This document shows positions 42,552 to 50,098 of a DNA stretch of 64,000 nt, one piece after another. Numbering within the stretch: position 1 is the first letter of the stretch; the number at the start of each line of letters is the position of its first letter. Below the pieces are notes generated by a model. It was not told the DNA's origin and searched no databases. It saw only the letters and a list, made by a program, of their open reading frames with translations. The stretch comes from Oscillibacter sp. (GTDB taxonomy: Bacteria; Bacillota; Clostridia; Oscillospirales; Oscillospiraceae). The translations under genes and the position numbers were made by a program. The stretch lies in NCBI GenBank assembly GCA_022791875.1, contig JAAVZX010000028.1, forward strand, positions 1-64,000, in the 5' to 3' direction.

Positions 42552-44462
42552 TTAAACATTCCAGATCTTCACTTCGCTGTGTGCCCCCAGATTTTCAACC
42601 GAACGCACCTCCCCCTCGCCGCTCCGCAGCTCCGCCAGGGTGAACCCCTCATTGAACTGCGCGTCCGTGACGCAGAACAGCTCCCCGCCGTCCTCCGAAA
42701 GCAGATAATGGGCCAGCGTCGCACTCTCCGGCGGCTTCTCCAGCACCGACACCCAAAAGAACCGCTCGTTCTCCACCGCCACGACGCCCTGCTCCATCAG
42801 CACATAGTCCTCTTTTCCAAAGCGATCCGCCGCCGCGCCGGATTCCTCCGCGATGTAGCGGCACAGGTTTGGCCCGAACCGGACCTCATAAACCGCACGG
42901 GCATAATCGGCGTCGAAGGGCTCCTTTTCTGTGGAGAGATTGCTGTAAAAATTCAGCTCCCCGTAGCAGAGGAAAATCTCGTACTCCGGCGGCTCCTTCC
43001 GGAACCAGTCCTCCTTTTCCACCGCCTCCATCAGCTCCCCCAGGGCGGTAATGGCCTCGCCGCCGCCGGTCAGCGGGAACTGGAGCAGGTACGCGCCCGG
43101 CGTCTCACCCAAGGAAGCGTTGAAGCCGCCGCCGGCGCTGTCATAGCCCAGATCGTAGTCCCATTCCTGTGCGAAATCCTGAATGACGGCCATCAGTTTC
43201 CGCTGGGTGTAGTTCGTGCCGTAGCCGGGACTGTTCTCCGGGGCCTCCGGGTCCCGTTCCCCGTCCTCGTAGGCGAAGAAATACTGGTCCGGATGCTCCG
43301 CCGGGGCGTATACGCAGGCTTCCCGTACGTCCTCCTTGTCCTCGTCGGCGTAGTAGCGGAACCCCTTGTCGGGGAAGGGACGCAGGAACGCGCAGCCCCA
43401 GTCCTCCTCCAGCCACGTCTGGCACTGTTCCGCCCAGGGAACGTCCTCCTCATGGCCGTCCCGGAAAAAGCTGGTGAAGAAGCCCCAGGTGCCCCCCAGG
43501 AAAATCAGCGCCATCCACACCCCCGCAAACGCTTTCACGCCCCGCTTCGTTCCAGGCCGGAACCACTGCACCTTCCGCTGCTTCTGCTTCCAGGCCTCCT
43601 GACGGCCTCCCAGGAGCTTGTAGAGCTGCCGGTACTCCGGCCCTCCCGGACCCTTCTCAAAGCCGTAGGCGGCGGATATGGCCCGTTTGATGTCCGCCGG
43701 GAGGTAGGAACCGCACTGCTCCAGAAAGTCCTCCAGGGCGAAGATAAAATCCAGGTTCGCCTTGACGTTCCAGAAGACGGGGCTCTCCAGAAAGCGCCGC
43801 CACTCCGCGGCGGGGGCGCTGGTGGAGTGCAGCAGCTCCAGGGCGTGGACCGCCGCCATGACGGAGGCCCAGGCGGCCTCTTCATCCTCCGCCTTGCGGC
43901 GCTGCTCCTGCTCCTGGGCGGCACGGCGGGCGCGGTTCTTCTCCCGCAGTTCTTCCAGATGCTTCCGGCGGCTGCTCTCGGCCTCCGCCGCGCCCTCGGC
44001 GAAAAGACGCTCGTAGTCCCAGTCTTTCGGGGACTTCGTCGGAGGCGCTTTCTCCCTGGGCCTCTCCGCCTCTTCATCTTTTAACAGGTCTTCATAGTCC
44101 CACTCGTCCTGAGAAGAGGGCTTTTTCCGCGTCTCTTCCCCAGGCTTCGGCTCCTGCCCCCAAAGCCCCTCATAGTCCCACGCCGCCTCCGGGCCCTCAT
44201 CTTCCTCCGGTCCCGGCTCAGGCTCCGGCGGTTTCTCTTCCGGCGCGCGAAAGTCCTCCGCCTCCGGCCCAAAAGCCGCCTCCTCCCGCTTCATCCGGCG
44301 TGCAATGCGGCACGCCGCCTGGTACGCGCTGTGCAGGCGCTGAAACGCCTCCGGGTCCTCCTCCGGATGGGCCTCTTTGAGGCGCAGGGCGTAGGCCCGC
44401 CGGATTTCCGTCAGGTCCGCCGCCCCCGGGAGGCCCAGCTCTGACCACGGCCATGTATTCAC
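42552..44462 (-). CDS. DjlB/DjlC-like divergent J-domain membrane protein
   Basis: 636 residues. Residues ~5-55 resemble the J-like domain of DjlB/DjlC proteins (IRRAYALRLKEAHPEEDPEA, then FQRLHSAYQAA); the HPD signature reads HPE (32-34). An acidic linker carries three WDYExL repeats at 95, 121 and 148 (WDYEGL, WDYEDL, WDYERL). A single transmembrane helix lies at about 312-335 and a large C-terminal domain of unknown fold follows. The start is GTG overlapping the hscC stop (GTGA). In E. coli such proteins are the co-chaperones of HscC, encoded beside it, so the pairing here is meaningful. Confidence 0.8.
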   Translation of the reverse strand: MNTWPWSELGLPGAADLTEIRRAYALRLKEAHPEEDPEAFQRLHSAYQAACRIARRMKREEAAFGPEAEDFRAPEEKPPEPEPGPEEDEGPEAAWDYEGLWGQEPKPGEETRKKPSSQDEWDYEDLLKDEEAERPREKAPPTKSPKDWDYERLFAEGAAEAESSRRKHLEELREKNRARRAAQEQEQRRKAEDEEAAWASVMAAVHALELLHSTSAPAAEWRRFLESPVFWNVKANLDFIFALEDFLEQCGSYLPADIKRAISAAYGFEKGPGGPEYRQLYKLLGGRQEAWKQKQRKVQWFRPGTKRGVKAFAGVWMALIFLGGTWGFFTSFFRDGHEEDVPWAEQCQTWLEEDWGCAFLRPFPDKGFRYYADEDKEDVREACVYAPAEHPDQYFFAYEDGERDPEAPENSPGYGTNYTQRKLMAVIQDFAQEWDYDLGYDSAGGGFNASLGETPGAYLLQFPLTGGGEAITALGELMEAVEKEDWFRKEPPEYEIFLCYGELNFYSNLSTEKEPFDADYARAVYEVRFGPNLCRYIAEESGAAADRFGKEDYVLMEQGVVAVENERFFWVSVLEKPPESATLAHYLLSEDGGELFCVTDAQFNEGFTLAELRSGEGEVRSVENLGAHSEVKIWNV

Positions 44463-46180
44463 AGGTCCTCATCCTCCTCCGGCAGCTCCAGCGCCGCGTC
44501 GCCCACATACGCCTCCACACCGTCGAAAAAGCGGTCGATCTCCTTCGTCGCCCGCGCCACGCGGATGGGCTCCTGAGTGGAAAGCTGCTCCTGATACCAG
44601 TCCAGCATCGCCCCCACCTTCTCCCGCATGTGCCCCACCGTCACCGCGTAGAGCCGCTTCCCCCGGGCAATCATGGCCCGGGGGCCCTCCTGGTCCCGGG
44701 GGTGCAGCTTCAGCGCCTCCAGCTCCTTCAGACGACGCTCCACCTCCGCCGCGCTCATGCCCTCGTTCTGGAGCACCATGCGCTCCCTGTGCCCCACGTC
44801 GTTCAGAACTTCCACCTCCAGCAGGCCGTTGATGTCGTAGGTGAAGCGGATGCGGATGGACTGGGTGCCCCGCGGCCCCGGCGGGACGCCGATCTCCAGC
44901 TTCCCAAGGAGCGTGTTGTCCGCGCAGTAGCGGTTCTCCCCCTGGTAGACGTAGACCTCCACCCGGTCCTGGTTGTCCCGGACGGTGCAGTAGACCCCCA
45001 CCTTGCTGGTGGGAAGAACGCTGTTGCGCTCGATGATGGGGGACATGAGGTGGCGGTCCGGCTCGCTCTCGTTGTAGCGGGCCACGCCCAGGGAGAAGGG
45101 GCACACGTCCGTCAAAACAAGCTCCCGCAGGTCCGCCGCCCGGGCCTTCATCCCCGCGCAGATCCCCGCCCCCAGGGCGATGGACGTGTCTGGGCGGCTG
45201 TCCCGCACTGGCTCCTTGTGGAGGAAGCGGGCGATGTAGCGCCGCACCACGGGCATGTGGCTGGACCCGCCTACCATGACCAGATCGTTCAGCTCATGGG
45301 GGGAAATCCCGGCGTCCAAAAACACATGCTGAATGGGGATGGTCATGCGCCGGAAGAGGGCGCTGCTCTTGCGGATCAGCCATTCGTTGCTCAGCATCAG
45401 GGAGGCGGACATGCCCTCCCCGTCATCCACGGACATGATGACGTTTTCCTGATGGGTCAGGGCCATTTTGCAGTTCTCCGCCTGGCGGACCAGCATTTCC
45501 CGTTTTTGGACGGGCAAAGCCTGGTAGTCGATGCCGCAGTCCTCGCAGAAGGCTTTGGCGATTACGCGGTCGAAGTCCTGCCCGCCCAGGCGGTTGTCCC
45601 CGCTGACCGCGGTGACGCTGACCACGTTCTCGAAGCGCTCCACCAGGGACACGTCCAGGGTCCCCCCGCCGAAGTCGAAGACGAGGCAGACTTTATCGCT
45701 GTCCCCTTCGTTGATGTGTCCGGCCACAGCGGCGGCGGAGGGCTCGTTGACCAGGCGCTCGACTTTCAACCCGGCCAGGGCCGCCGCGCGTTTGGTAGCG
45801 GCCCTCTGGGCCTCCGCGAAGTAGGCGGGCACACTGACCACCGCTTCCTCCACAGTCTCCCCCAGATAAGCCTCCGCGTCCTCCCGCAGGCTTCTCAAGA
45901 CCAGAGCGGACAGCTCTTCGGGAGTAAACCTGCGCCCCCCAAGGGTATAGATTTTATTGGTGCCCATAGCGCGCTTAAAGCGGGCCGCGGAGCGGTCCGG
46001 CGCAGTAATCAAGCGGTCGCGCGCAGCGCGTCCGACCAAAACCGTACCATCGTCGTCAATACTGACAGCACTGGGCGTCAGGTATTCGCCCGCAGCATTG
46101 GGGATCAGTTCGCATTTCCCGCCGCGCCAGACGGCAGCAAGGCTGTTGGTAGTGCCCAAATCAATTCCGATGATTGCCAT
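44459..46180 (-). CDS. hscC: Hsp70 family chaperone HscC
   Basis: 573-residue Hsp70, shorter than DnaK. Nucleotide-binding motifs are intact: IGIDLGTTNSL (N-terminus), VFDFGGGTLDVSLVE and MVGGSSHMPVVRRYIARF. It resembles E. coli HscC throughout (GEYLTPSAVSIDDD, LVLRSLREDAEAYLGE, VCPFSLGV, MSPIIERNSVLPTSKV, YDINGLLEVEVL), including a shortened substrate domain and lid. ATG at 46180 is preceded by GGGGGATC. It heads a two-gene operon with the J-domain protein and has a consensus promoter. It is not the housekeeping DnaK, for which grpE/dnaJ neighbours would be expected. Confidence 0.9.
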   Translation of the reverse strand: MAIIGIDLGTTNSLAAVWRGGKCELIPNAAGEYLTPSAVSIDDDGTVLVGRAARDRLITAPDRSAARFKRAMGTNKIYTLGGRRFTPEELSALVLRSLREDAEAYLGETVEEAVVSVPAYFAEAQRAATKRAAALAGLKVERLVNEPSAAAVAGHINEGDSDKVCLVFDFGGGTLDVSLVERFENVVSVTAVSGDNRLGGQDFDRVIAKAFCEDCGIDYQALPVQKREMLVRQAENCKMALTHQENVIMSVDDGEGMSASLMLSNEWLIRKSSALFRRMTIPIQHVFLDAGISPHELNDLVMVGGSSHMPVVRRYIARFLHKEPVRDSRPDTSIALGAGICAGMKARAADLRELVLTDVCPFSLGVARYNESEPDRHLMSPIIERNSVLPTSKVGVYCTVRDNQDRVEVYVYQGENRYCADNTLLGKLEIGVPPGPRGTQSIRIRFTYDINGLLEVEVLNDVGHRERMVLQNEGMSAAEVERRLKELEALKLHPRDQEGPRAMIARGKRLYAVTVGHMREKVGAMLDWYQEQLSTQEPIRVARATKEIDRFFDGVEAYVGDAALELPEEDEDL

Positions 46181-46209
46181 AACGATCCCCCATAAAAACA
46201 TGATGCAAT

Positions 46210-46238
46210 ATTATACCGCGGCTGTGTGAAAATTTCAA
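46210..46238 (-). promoter_or_regulatory. Promoter of the hscC operon
   Basis: Reverse-strand TTGAAA (46233-46238), 17-base spacer, TATAAT (46210-46215), 30 bases before the ATG. No CIRCE-type inverted repeat is visible. Confidence 0.85.
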
Positions 46239-46248
46239 CCGCGAATAG

Positions 46249-46606
46249 GGGGGGCCTCCGGCGGGTCACTTTTTCTCGAGAGAAAAAGTAACCAAAAAGA
46301 GCTTTAACTCGACGCGAATCCGGTGGTTGAAGGAGTCTGTTGCGCAGTAACGAAGCGTAAGCGAGTGGGGCCTTCCATTGGCATGGAAGGTCCCACGGAT
46401 TTTTCTTATTTAGAACATAAAAAATCTGGTGGTCCTTACCTCGATCGAGGTAAGGACCACCCGCACGCACTCTGTTACCGTGTGACAGGCTATAACAACC
46501 ACCAGAGTATAGAGCGGTATTAAAAAGTTCTTTTGCTTACTTTTCTTTCAAGAAAAGTAAGCCGCCGGAGGCGGGAAGCCCCGCTGGCAGCCCCCCGTAG
46601 GCAGGC
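46249..46606. mobile_element. MITE-like element with inverted hairpin ends
   Basis: The left end reads GGGGCCTCCGGCGGGTC, then the palindrome ACTTTTTCTCGAGAGAAAAAGT (46268-46289 in full). The right end reads TTACTTTTCT/AGAAAAGTAA hairpin (46537-46560), then GCCGCCGGAGGC and the GGGAAGCCCCGCTGGCAGCC tail. The ends are thus roughly inverted copies. The core holds no gene, a 34-base perfect palindrome (46428-46461, arm GGTGGTCCTTACCTCGA) and a CCTTCCATTGGCATGGAAGG hairpin. The right tail is the same as in the modular repeats, and the TTTTCTCGAGA core is shared with the spacer in the ntp operon. Confidence 0.6.
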
Positions 46607-46650
46607 ACTCTCTTTCGACAAAAACAGGCAAAATTTTACAAAAGTTTCTC

Positions 46651-46679
46651 TTTACATTGGGCGGGGGATATGGTACTAT
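46651..46679 (+). promoter_or_regulatory. Promoter of a candidate small RNA
   Basis: TTTACA (46651-46656), 17-base spacer, TACTAT (46674-46679). No coding frame follows before the terminator at 46715. Confidence 0.6.
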
Positions 46680-46685
46680 GATGTA

Positions 46686-46748
46686 GGAAGCTTTCCAATA
46701 TCCCACCCGCTTGGGCCGCAGGACTTGTTTGTCTTGCGGCTCCTTTTT
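46686..46748 (+). ncRNA. Candidate small RNA of about 60 bases
   Basis: A sigma-A-type promoter is followed within about 65 bases by a strong terminator, with no ribosome site or reading frame between them. The 5' part (ATATCCCACCCGC, 46699-46711) can also pair with GCGGGGGATAT (46660-46671) across the promoter. No known RNA family is recognised. The transcript would converge on the yabR gene. Confidence 0.4.
46715..46748 (+). terminator. Rho-independent terminator (forward)
   Basis: GCCGCAGGAC / GTCTTGCGGC stem (one wobble), six-base loop TTGTTT, then TCCTTTTT. Confidence 0.8.
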
Positions 46749-46768
46749 ATGATTTTTGCGTGAAAGAA

Positions 46769-46786
46769 GACCGCCTTGCGGCGGTC
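46769..46786 (-). terminator. Terminator of the yab operon
   Basis: GACCGCC-TTGC-GGCGGTC hairpin ten bases after the yabR stop, followed on the reverse strand by TTCTTTC. A modest T-run. Confidence 0.6.
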
Positions 46787-46795
46787 CTTTCCGTT

Positions 46796-47260
46796 TTATT
46801 TTCTTCTGCGGCCTCCGCCGCCGCGGCGGCCGTCTAAGCTGCGGTTCAGGTCGGCCATTTTGCCCTCGGAGGAGGAGAGGAAGTGTTTCAGCTTGTCCTC
46901 GAAATCCTGGTCCCCGGAGGGAGCAGGAGCAGGTGCGCGGCCGCGGGGGGCTGCGGGTGCGGGCCGTGCCGGGCGGTCAGGACGCGCTGTGCGCGGGGGT
47001 CGGTCCGTGCGGGGGGCGCGGGGCTCCTGGGGGAGCGCCTTCTTGATGGACAGGTTGATCCGCCCGTTCTCCGCGGAGAGAACCAGGACCTTCACCGTCT
47101 GGCCTGTCTCCAGGAAATCATGCACATCGTTGACGTAGGTATTCGCAATCTCTGAGATATGTACCAGGCCGGACCTGCCGCCCTCCAGCGCGACGAACGC
47201 GCCAAAATTGGTGATGCTTGTGACTTTGCCTTCCAGAATGCTCCCAACCTGAGGCTCCAT
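46796..47260 (-). CDS. yabR: S1-domain RNA-binding protein (YabR-like)
   Basis: 154 residues. Residues 1-75 form an S1 domain (VGSILEGKVTSITNFGAFVA, then SGLVHISEIA and VKVLVLSAENGRINLSIKKA). The rest is a basic Arg/Pro/Ala-rich tail ending DGRRGGGGRRRK. This matches YabR, which follows divIC in Bacillus and Clostridia. The chosen ATG at 47260 gives the normal MEPQVGSILEGKV start, though its AAGGAG lies about 14 bases away, which is long; no better start is in frame. It is the last gene of the run and is followed by a hairpin terminator. Confidence 0.9.
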   Translation of the reverse strand: MEPQVGSILEGKVTSITNFGAFVALEGGRSGLVHISEIANTYVNDVHDFLETGQTVKVLVLSAENGRINLSIKKALPQEPRAPRTDRPPRTARPDRPARPAPAAPRGRAPAPAPSGDQDFEDKLKHFLSSSEGKMADLNRSLDGRRGGGGRRRK

Positions 47261-47362
47261 ATAGATTTCTGTTTCTCCTTCCGATGATTTTCCCGCGTTC
47301 CCCCTGCGGGGAAACAAAGCGGACGGGCCCTCTTCCCATGGGGCGGGGAGGGCGCGTGGGTT

Positions 47363-47680
47363 TTAGCTGCCGACGTTGAAGACGTACTCGCCGGGGAGGA
47401 CAAGACCCAGCTCCCGGCGGGCGATCTCCTTCATTTTCTCGGGGGTGCAGCCCTCGTCGATGTCGGCGGAGAGGGCGTCATTCTTCTGCCGCATGGCGTC
47501 CACCTGGGCGGCGAGGGCGTCCCTCTGGGCCTGGGCGTCGGACACCTGGAGGTTCAGCGCGTAGAGCTGAAGACCGGCGGCGGTGAGCAGGGCGAGAATG
47601 AGGAGGGTCCCGAAGAACCCGGGCCGCAGGACCTGCTTGCGCTTTTTTGCGCTCTTTTGCGCCTTTTTGCGCTTTGCCAT
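47363..47680 (-). CDS. divIC: Septum formation initiator, DivIC/FtsB family
   Basis: 105-residue bitopic division protein: short basic cytoplasmic tail (KRKKAQKSAKKRKQ), one transmembrane helix (~22-42), then a coiled coil (SDAQAQRDALAAQVDAMRQK) and the conserved C-terminal MKEIARRELGLVLPGEYVF. Its place between yabQ and yabR is standard. GGAAGGGG precedes the ATG. The same strand carries the unexpectedly long tail of yabQ over the first 203 bases. Confidence 0.93.
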   Translation of the reverse strand: MAKRKKAQKSAKKRKQVLRPGFFGTLLILALLTAAGLQLYALNLQVSDAQAQRDALAAQVDAMRQKNDALSADIDEGCTPEKMKEIARRELGLVLPGEYVFNVGS

Positions 47681-48146
47681 ACCTGACGCCCCCCTTCCGG
47701 GGCGCGCGGCGGCGTCCCGTATACCCTATTGTAAAGCATTTGCGCCAAAAATAAAAGAGATTTTTTGCAAAGCGGGAAAATTTTTTCCACGCGGCCCTGA
47801 TCCAGAGGGCTGGGAGGGCCAAAAGACGGGCCAGAAGGGCCAGCGTATCGGCCCAGAAGGCCCAGAGAGGGCGCAGGAGGGGCGCGCAGGCGCAGAAGTA
47901 GAACACAGCGCCGCCCAGTCCCCCGAGGACGAGGAAGCCCCGAAGCTGTCCGCCGCCCCGGCCCACCAGAAAGAGGAAGACGCCGCCGCCGGTGATGAGG
48001 CAGTAGGCGAGGTCCAGGAGGTTGGTGAAGCGAGGGGCGCGGATGCGGAAGGGGCGGAGCAGGTCGTAGAGCAGTCCGGCGGAGAGGCCCAGGAGGATGG
48101 CCTGGGCGAAGGCCAGGAGCTGGGCGGCGGTGGAAGGGGCGCCCAT
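47478..48146 (-). CDS. yabQ: Spore cortex biosynthesis protein YabQ (open frame extends into divIC)
   Basis: Membrane protein needed for spore cortex formation, produced in the mother cell. The first ~150 residues look authentic: four hydrophobic segments, with GLLYDLLRPFRIRAPRFTNLLDLAYCLITG being the conserved YabQ core. After YFWRKCFTIGYTG the frame continues 70 residues as Arg/Pro/Ala-rich sequence that overlaps divIC by 203 bases and looks like an accidental translation of another frame. A lost stop, a frameshift or a sequencing error near 47700-47730 could explain this. The ATG lies two bases from the yabP stop. Confidence 0.85.
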   Translation of the reverse strand: MGAPSTAAQLLAFAQAILLGLSAGLLYDLLRPFRIRAPRFTNLLDLAYCLITGGGVFLFLVGRGGGQLRGFLVLGGLGGAVFYFCACAPLLRPLWAFWADTLALLARLLALPALWIRAAWKKFSRFAKNLFYFWRKCFTIGYTGRRRAPRKGGVRYGKAQKGAKERKKAQAGPAARVLRDPPHSRPAHRRRSSALRAEPPGVRRPGPEGRPRRPGGRHAAEE

Positions 48147-48147
48147 A

Positions 48148-48426
48148 TCAGCCGAAGAGACGGCCCAGGAAGCCGCCGCGGGCCGCAGGCTGGTCCTCAT
48201 AGGAGAGGGTGTCGATGCGCCCGTCCACGTGGAGCTCGCCGCCGTCCAGAGAGAGCTTTCCGATATGGAGGTCCTCTCCGGTGATGATCAGGGTCCCGGC
48301 GGACGTAGACATAACGATAGTAGACTCGTCGAAGCGCTCCACATCCTCCACTCCGGAGACGGTAACGCGCTCCCGACCCTCCAGCTCCAGCCGGTGCACG
48401 GTCTGAGGTGCGGTAAAATCGTTCAT
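48148..48426 (-). CDS. yabP: Sporulation protein YabP
   Basis: 92 residues, YabP/YqfC family, essential for spore coat/cortex assembly. The sequence RLELEGRERVTVSGVEDVER followed by GTLIITGEDLHIGKLSLDGGEL is the typical beta-rich core. Start at 48426 follows GGGAGGGAGG. A sigma-E-type promoter lies immediately upstream (48448-48476), so yabPQ is likely switched on separately in the mother cell while the remaining genes are also read from upstream. Confidence 0.93.
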   Translation of the reverse strand: MNDFTAPQTVHRLELEGRERVTVSGVEDVERFDESTIVMSTSAGTLIITGEDLHIGKLSLDGGELHVDGRIDTLSYEDQPAARGGFLGRLFG

Positions 48427-48447
48427 AGTTCCTCCCTCCCTGTCCAC

Positions 48448-48476
48448 ATGATATGGCAGTCCAGGAAAGAATATGA
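48448..48476 (-). promoter_or_regulatory. Sigma-E-type promoter of yabPQ
   Basis: Reverse-strand TCATATT (48470-48476), 14-base spacer, CATATCAT (48448-48455), close to the sigma-E consensus (KMATATT, 13-14 bases, CATACAHT). About 22 bases before the yabP start. Confidence 0.7.
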
Positions 48477-48510
48477 CTCACAAAAGAAGAGCGCACCTAA
48501 TCAAGGAAGT

Positions 48511-48597
48511 GATCTGCCAGGGTCCAGGGAGGCGCGTGCCTCCCTGGTGGAGAATCCAAGGAGGCCCCCCGTCCCTCGTCCCCCGTATGCAGGCACC
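48511..48597. repeat. Modular double-hairpin repeat, copy 5 (truncated)
   Basis: GATCTGCCAGGGT and the CCAGGGAGGCG/CGCCTCCCTGG hairpin are intact, but the second hairpin is deleted (GAATCCAAGGAGGCCCCCCG). It ends CCCCCGTATGCAGGCACC. It lies between yabO and yabP, a normally tight junction. Confidence 0.88.
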
Positions 48598-48601
48598 ATC
48601 G

Positions 48602-48841
48602 TCACTCCCGGATCTCCCGATAGAGGATGTCGCCCTGCCGCACTGTTTCCTGTACGGACAGCACCTCCACTAGGACCGTCCGCGCTCCGAACTGCATTGC
48701 AATCCGGTCCCCGATCTTGACCTCATACGAGGCCCGGGCGGGCCGTCCGTTGACGGAAACCAGGCCGTTGTCGCAGGCGGTGTTGGCGACGGTGCGGCGC
48801 TTGACAAGACGGGATACCTTCAGATACTTGTCCAGGCGCAT
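48602..48841 (-). CDS. yabO: S4-domain RNA-binding protein (YabO/RqcP-like)
   Basis: 79 residues, entirely an S4 domain: MRLDKYLKVSRLVKRRTVAN, then GLVSVNGRPARASYEVKIGD. In Bacillus the orthologue (YabO/RqcP) works with RqcH in ribosome-associated quality control, assisting alanine tailing of stalled chains. It starts ten bases after the hup stop, and the modular repeat begins just behind its stop. Confidence 0.92.
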   Translation of the reverse strand: MRLDKYLKVSRLVKRRTVANTACDNGLVSVNGRPARASYEVKIGDRIAMQFGARTVLVEVLSVQETVRQGDILYREIRE

Positions 48842-48850
48842 GGTTCCGCG

Positions 48851-49126
48851 TTACTTCGCCACGATGTCCTTGAGGACCTTGCCGGCCTTGAAGACGGGGA
48901 CGCTGGAGGCGGGAATCTCGATGGGCTCCTTGGTCTTGGGGTTGCGGCCGACGCGGGCGGCGCGGGCCTTCACCTCAAAGGAACCGAAGCCCACCAGCTG
49001 GACCTTCTCGCCCTCTTTCAGGGCGTCGGTGATGGCGTCCAGGGTGGCGGTGATGACGGCCTCGGCGTCCTTCTTGGACACCTCGGCGGACGCGGAAACT
49101 ACATTGACGAGATCTGCTTTGTTCAT
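48851..49126 (-). CDS. hup: HU family DNA-binding protein
   Basis: 91-residue nucleoid protein. Conserved features include MNKADLVNVVSASAEVSKKD, VGFGSFEVKARAARVGRNPKT and the DNA-intercalating KEPIEIPAS arm. GGAGG is eight bases before the ATG. It sits between mazG and yabO, the common Firmicute order, and has its own promoter. Confidence 0.97.
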   Translation of the reverse strand: MNKADLVNVVSASAEVSKKDAEAVITATLDAITDALKEGEKVQLVGFGSFEVKARAARVGRNPKTKEPIEIPASSVPVFKAGKVLKDIVAK

Positions 49127-49164
49127 GAGTGGTATTCCTCCATAGTTTGTTTGTTGTTTTTTTG

Positions 49165-49192
49165 ATTATCTCTAAACGCAAAAACGCGTAAA
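49165..49192 (-). promoter_or_regulatory. Promoter of hup
   Basis: Reverse-strand TTTACG (49187-49192), 16-base spacer, GATAAT (49165-49170), about 39 bases before the ATG. Confidence 0.65.
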
Positions 49193-49199
49193 GACAGGG

Positions 49200-50030
49200 T
49201 TATTCTGCCGGGTTTTTGTCCGCTTTTTCCTTCTTCGCGGCCTCCCAGCGGGCAATCAGTTCTTCCTCCGTGCAATCAGTCAAGGGCCTGTCCTCTTTCG
49301 CGGCGGTTTCCTCCACGCGCCGGAACCGGGCGCAGAATTTATCGCAGGCCCCATGAAGGGCCTCCTCCGGGTCCACCTTCGTCATGTCGGCAATCGTTGC
49401 CGCCATGAACAGCAGGTCTCCCAGCTCTTCCTGAACGCCGTGAGGTGCGTCCGCGGGGCCGCCCTTCTCCAGGGCCTCCCTGAGCTCCCGAACCTCCTCC
49501 TCCAGCTTTTCCAGGGCGCTGAGGGGGCTGTCCCATTTGAAGCCCACCTTCGCGGCCTTGTGGGCGGTTTTCTCCGCCCGCCAGAGGGAGGGTAAGGTGC
49601 GGGGCAGGGCGTCGATGGCGTCCGCCGTGGTGGCCTGTCCCTTTTCTTTGCGCTTGAGGACGTCCCAGTTGGCCAGGACCTGCTCGCTGCCGTCCACCTG
49701 CACGTCTCCGAAGACGTGGGGGTGGCGGTAGACCAGCTTTTGGGCCACGCCGTCCACCACGTCGTCCATGGTGAAGCGGCCCCGCTCCCGCTCGATCTGG
49801 GCGTGGAAGGCAACCTGCATGAGAACGTCCCCCAGCTCTTCGCACATGTCGTGGGGGTCGTCCCGGTCCAGGGCGTCCAGGGCCTCGCAGGTTTCCTCCA
49901 GGAAATTGCGCCGTATGGACCCGTGGGTCTGCTCGGCGTCCCAGGGACAGCCTCCGGGAGCGCGGAGGATTTTCATGATGTTCAAAAAATCCTCCCAGCC
50001 GTAACGGGCCTTACGTTGAAAATCTACCAT
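49200..50030 (-). CDS. mazG: Nucleoside triphosphate pyrophosphohydrolase MazG
   Basis: 276-residue house-cleaning enzyme that hydrolyses NTPs/dNTPs to the monophosphates. Two MazG domains are seen: the first with CPWDAEQTHGSIRRNFLEET and EELGDVLMQVAFHA, the second with VQEELGDLLFMAATIAD; the EExxE/D residues bind magnesium. Unlike Bacillus YabN it lacks the N-terminal methylase-like domain. It lies downstream of the SpoVB-type gene as in the Bacillus yabM-yabN arrangement. Confidence 0.95.
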   Translation of the reverse strand: MVDFQRKARYGWEDFLNIMKILRAPGGCPWDAEQTHGSIRRNFLEETCEALDALDRDDPHDMCEELGDVLMQVAFHAQIERERGRFTMDDVVDGVAQKLVYRHPHVFGDVQVDGSEQVLANWDVLKRKEKGQATTADAIDALPRTLPSLWRAEKTAHKAAKVGFKWDSPLSALEKLEEEVRELREALEKGGPADAPHGVQEELGDLLFMAATIADMTKVDPEEALHGACDKFCARFRRVEETAAKEDRPLTDCTEEELIARWEAAKKEKADKNPAE

Positions 50031-50098
50031 ATCTTACCCGCCTTTGCAAGAAATTTCAATAGGGAATTGTAAAAAATCCTGATTTGCCATGATTTTCT

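Noticed and set aside
44459-46180. Housekeeping DnaK
   Set aside because: Too short, closest in sequence to HscC, no grpE or dnaJ beside it, and a different J-like partner.
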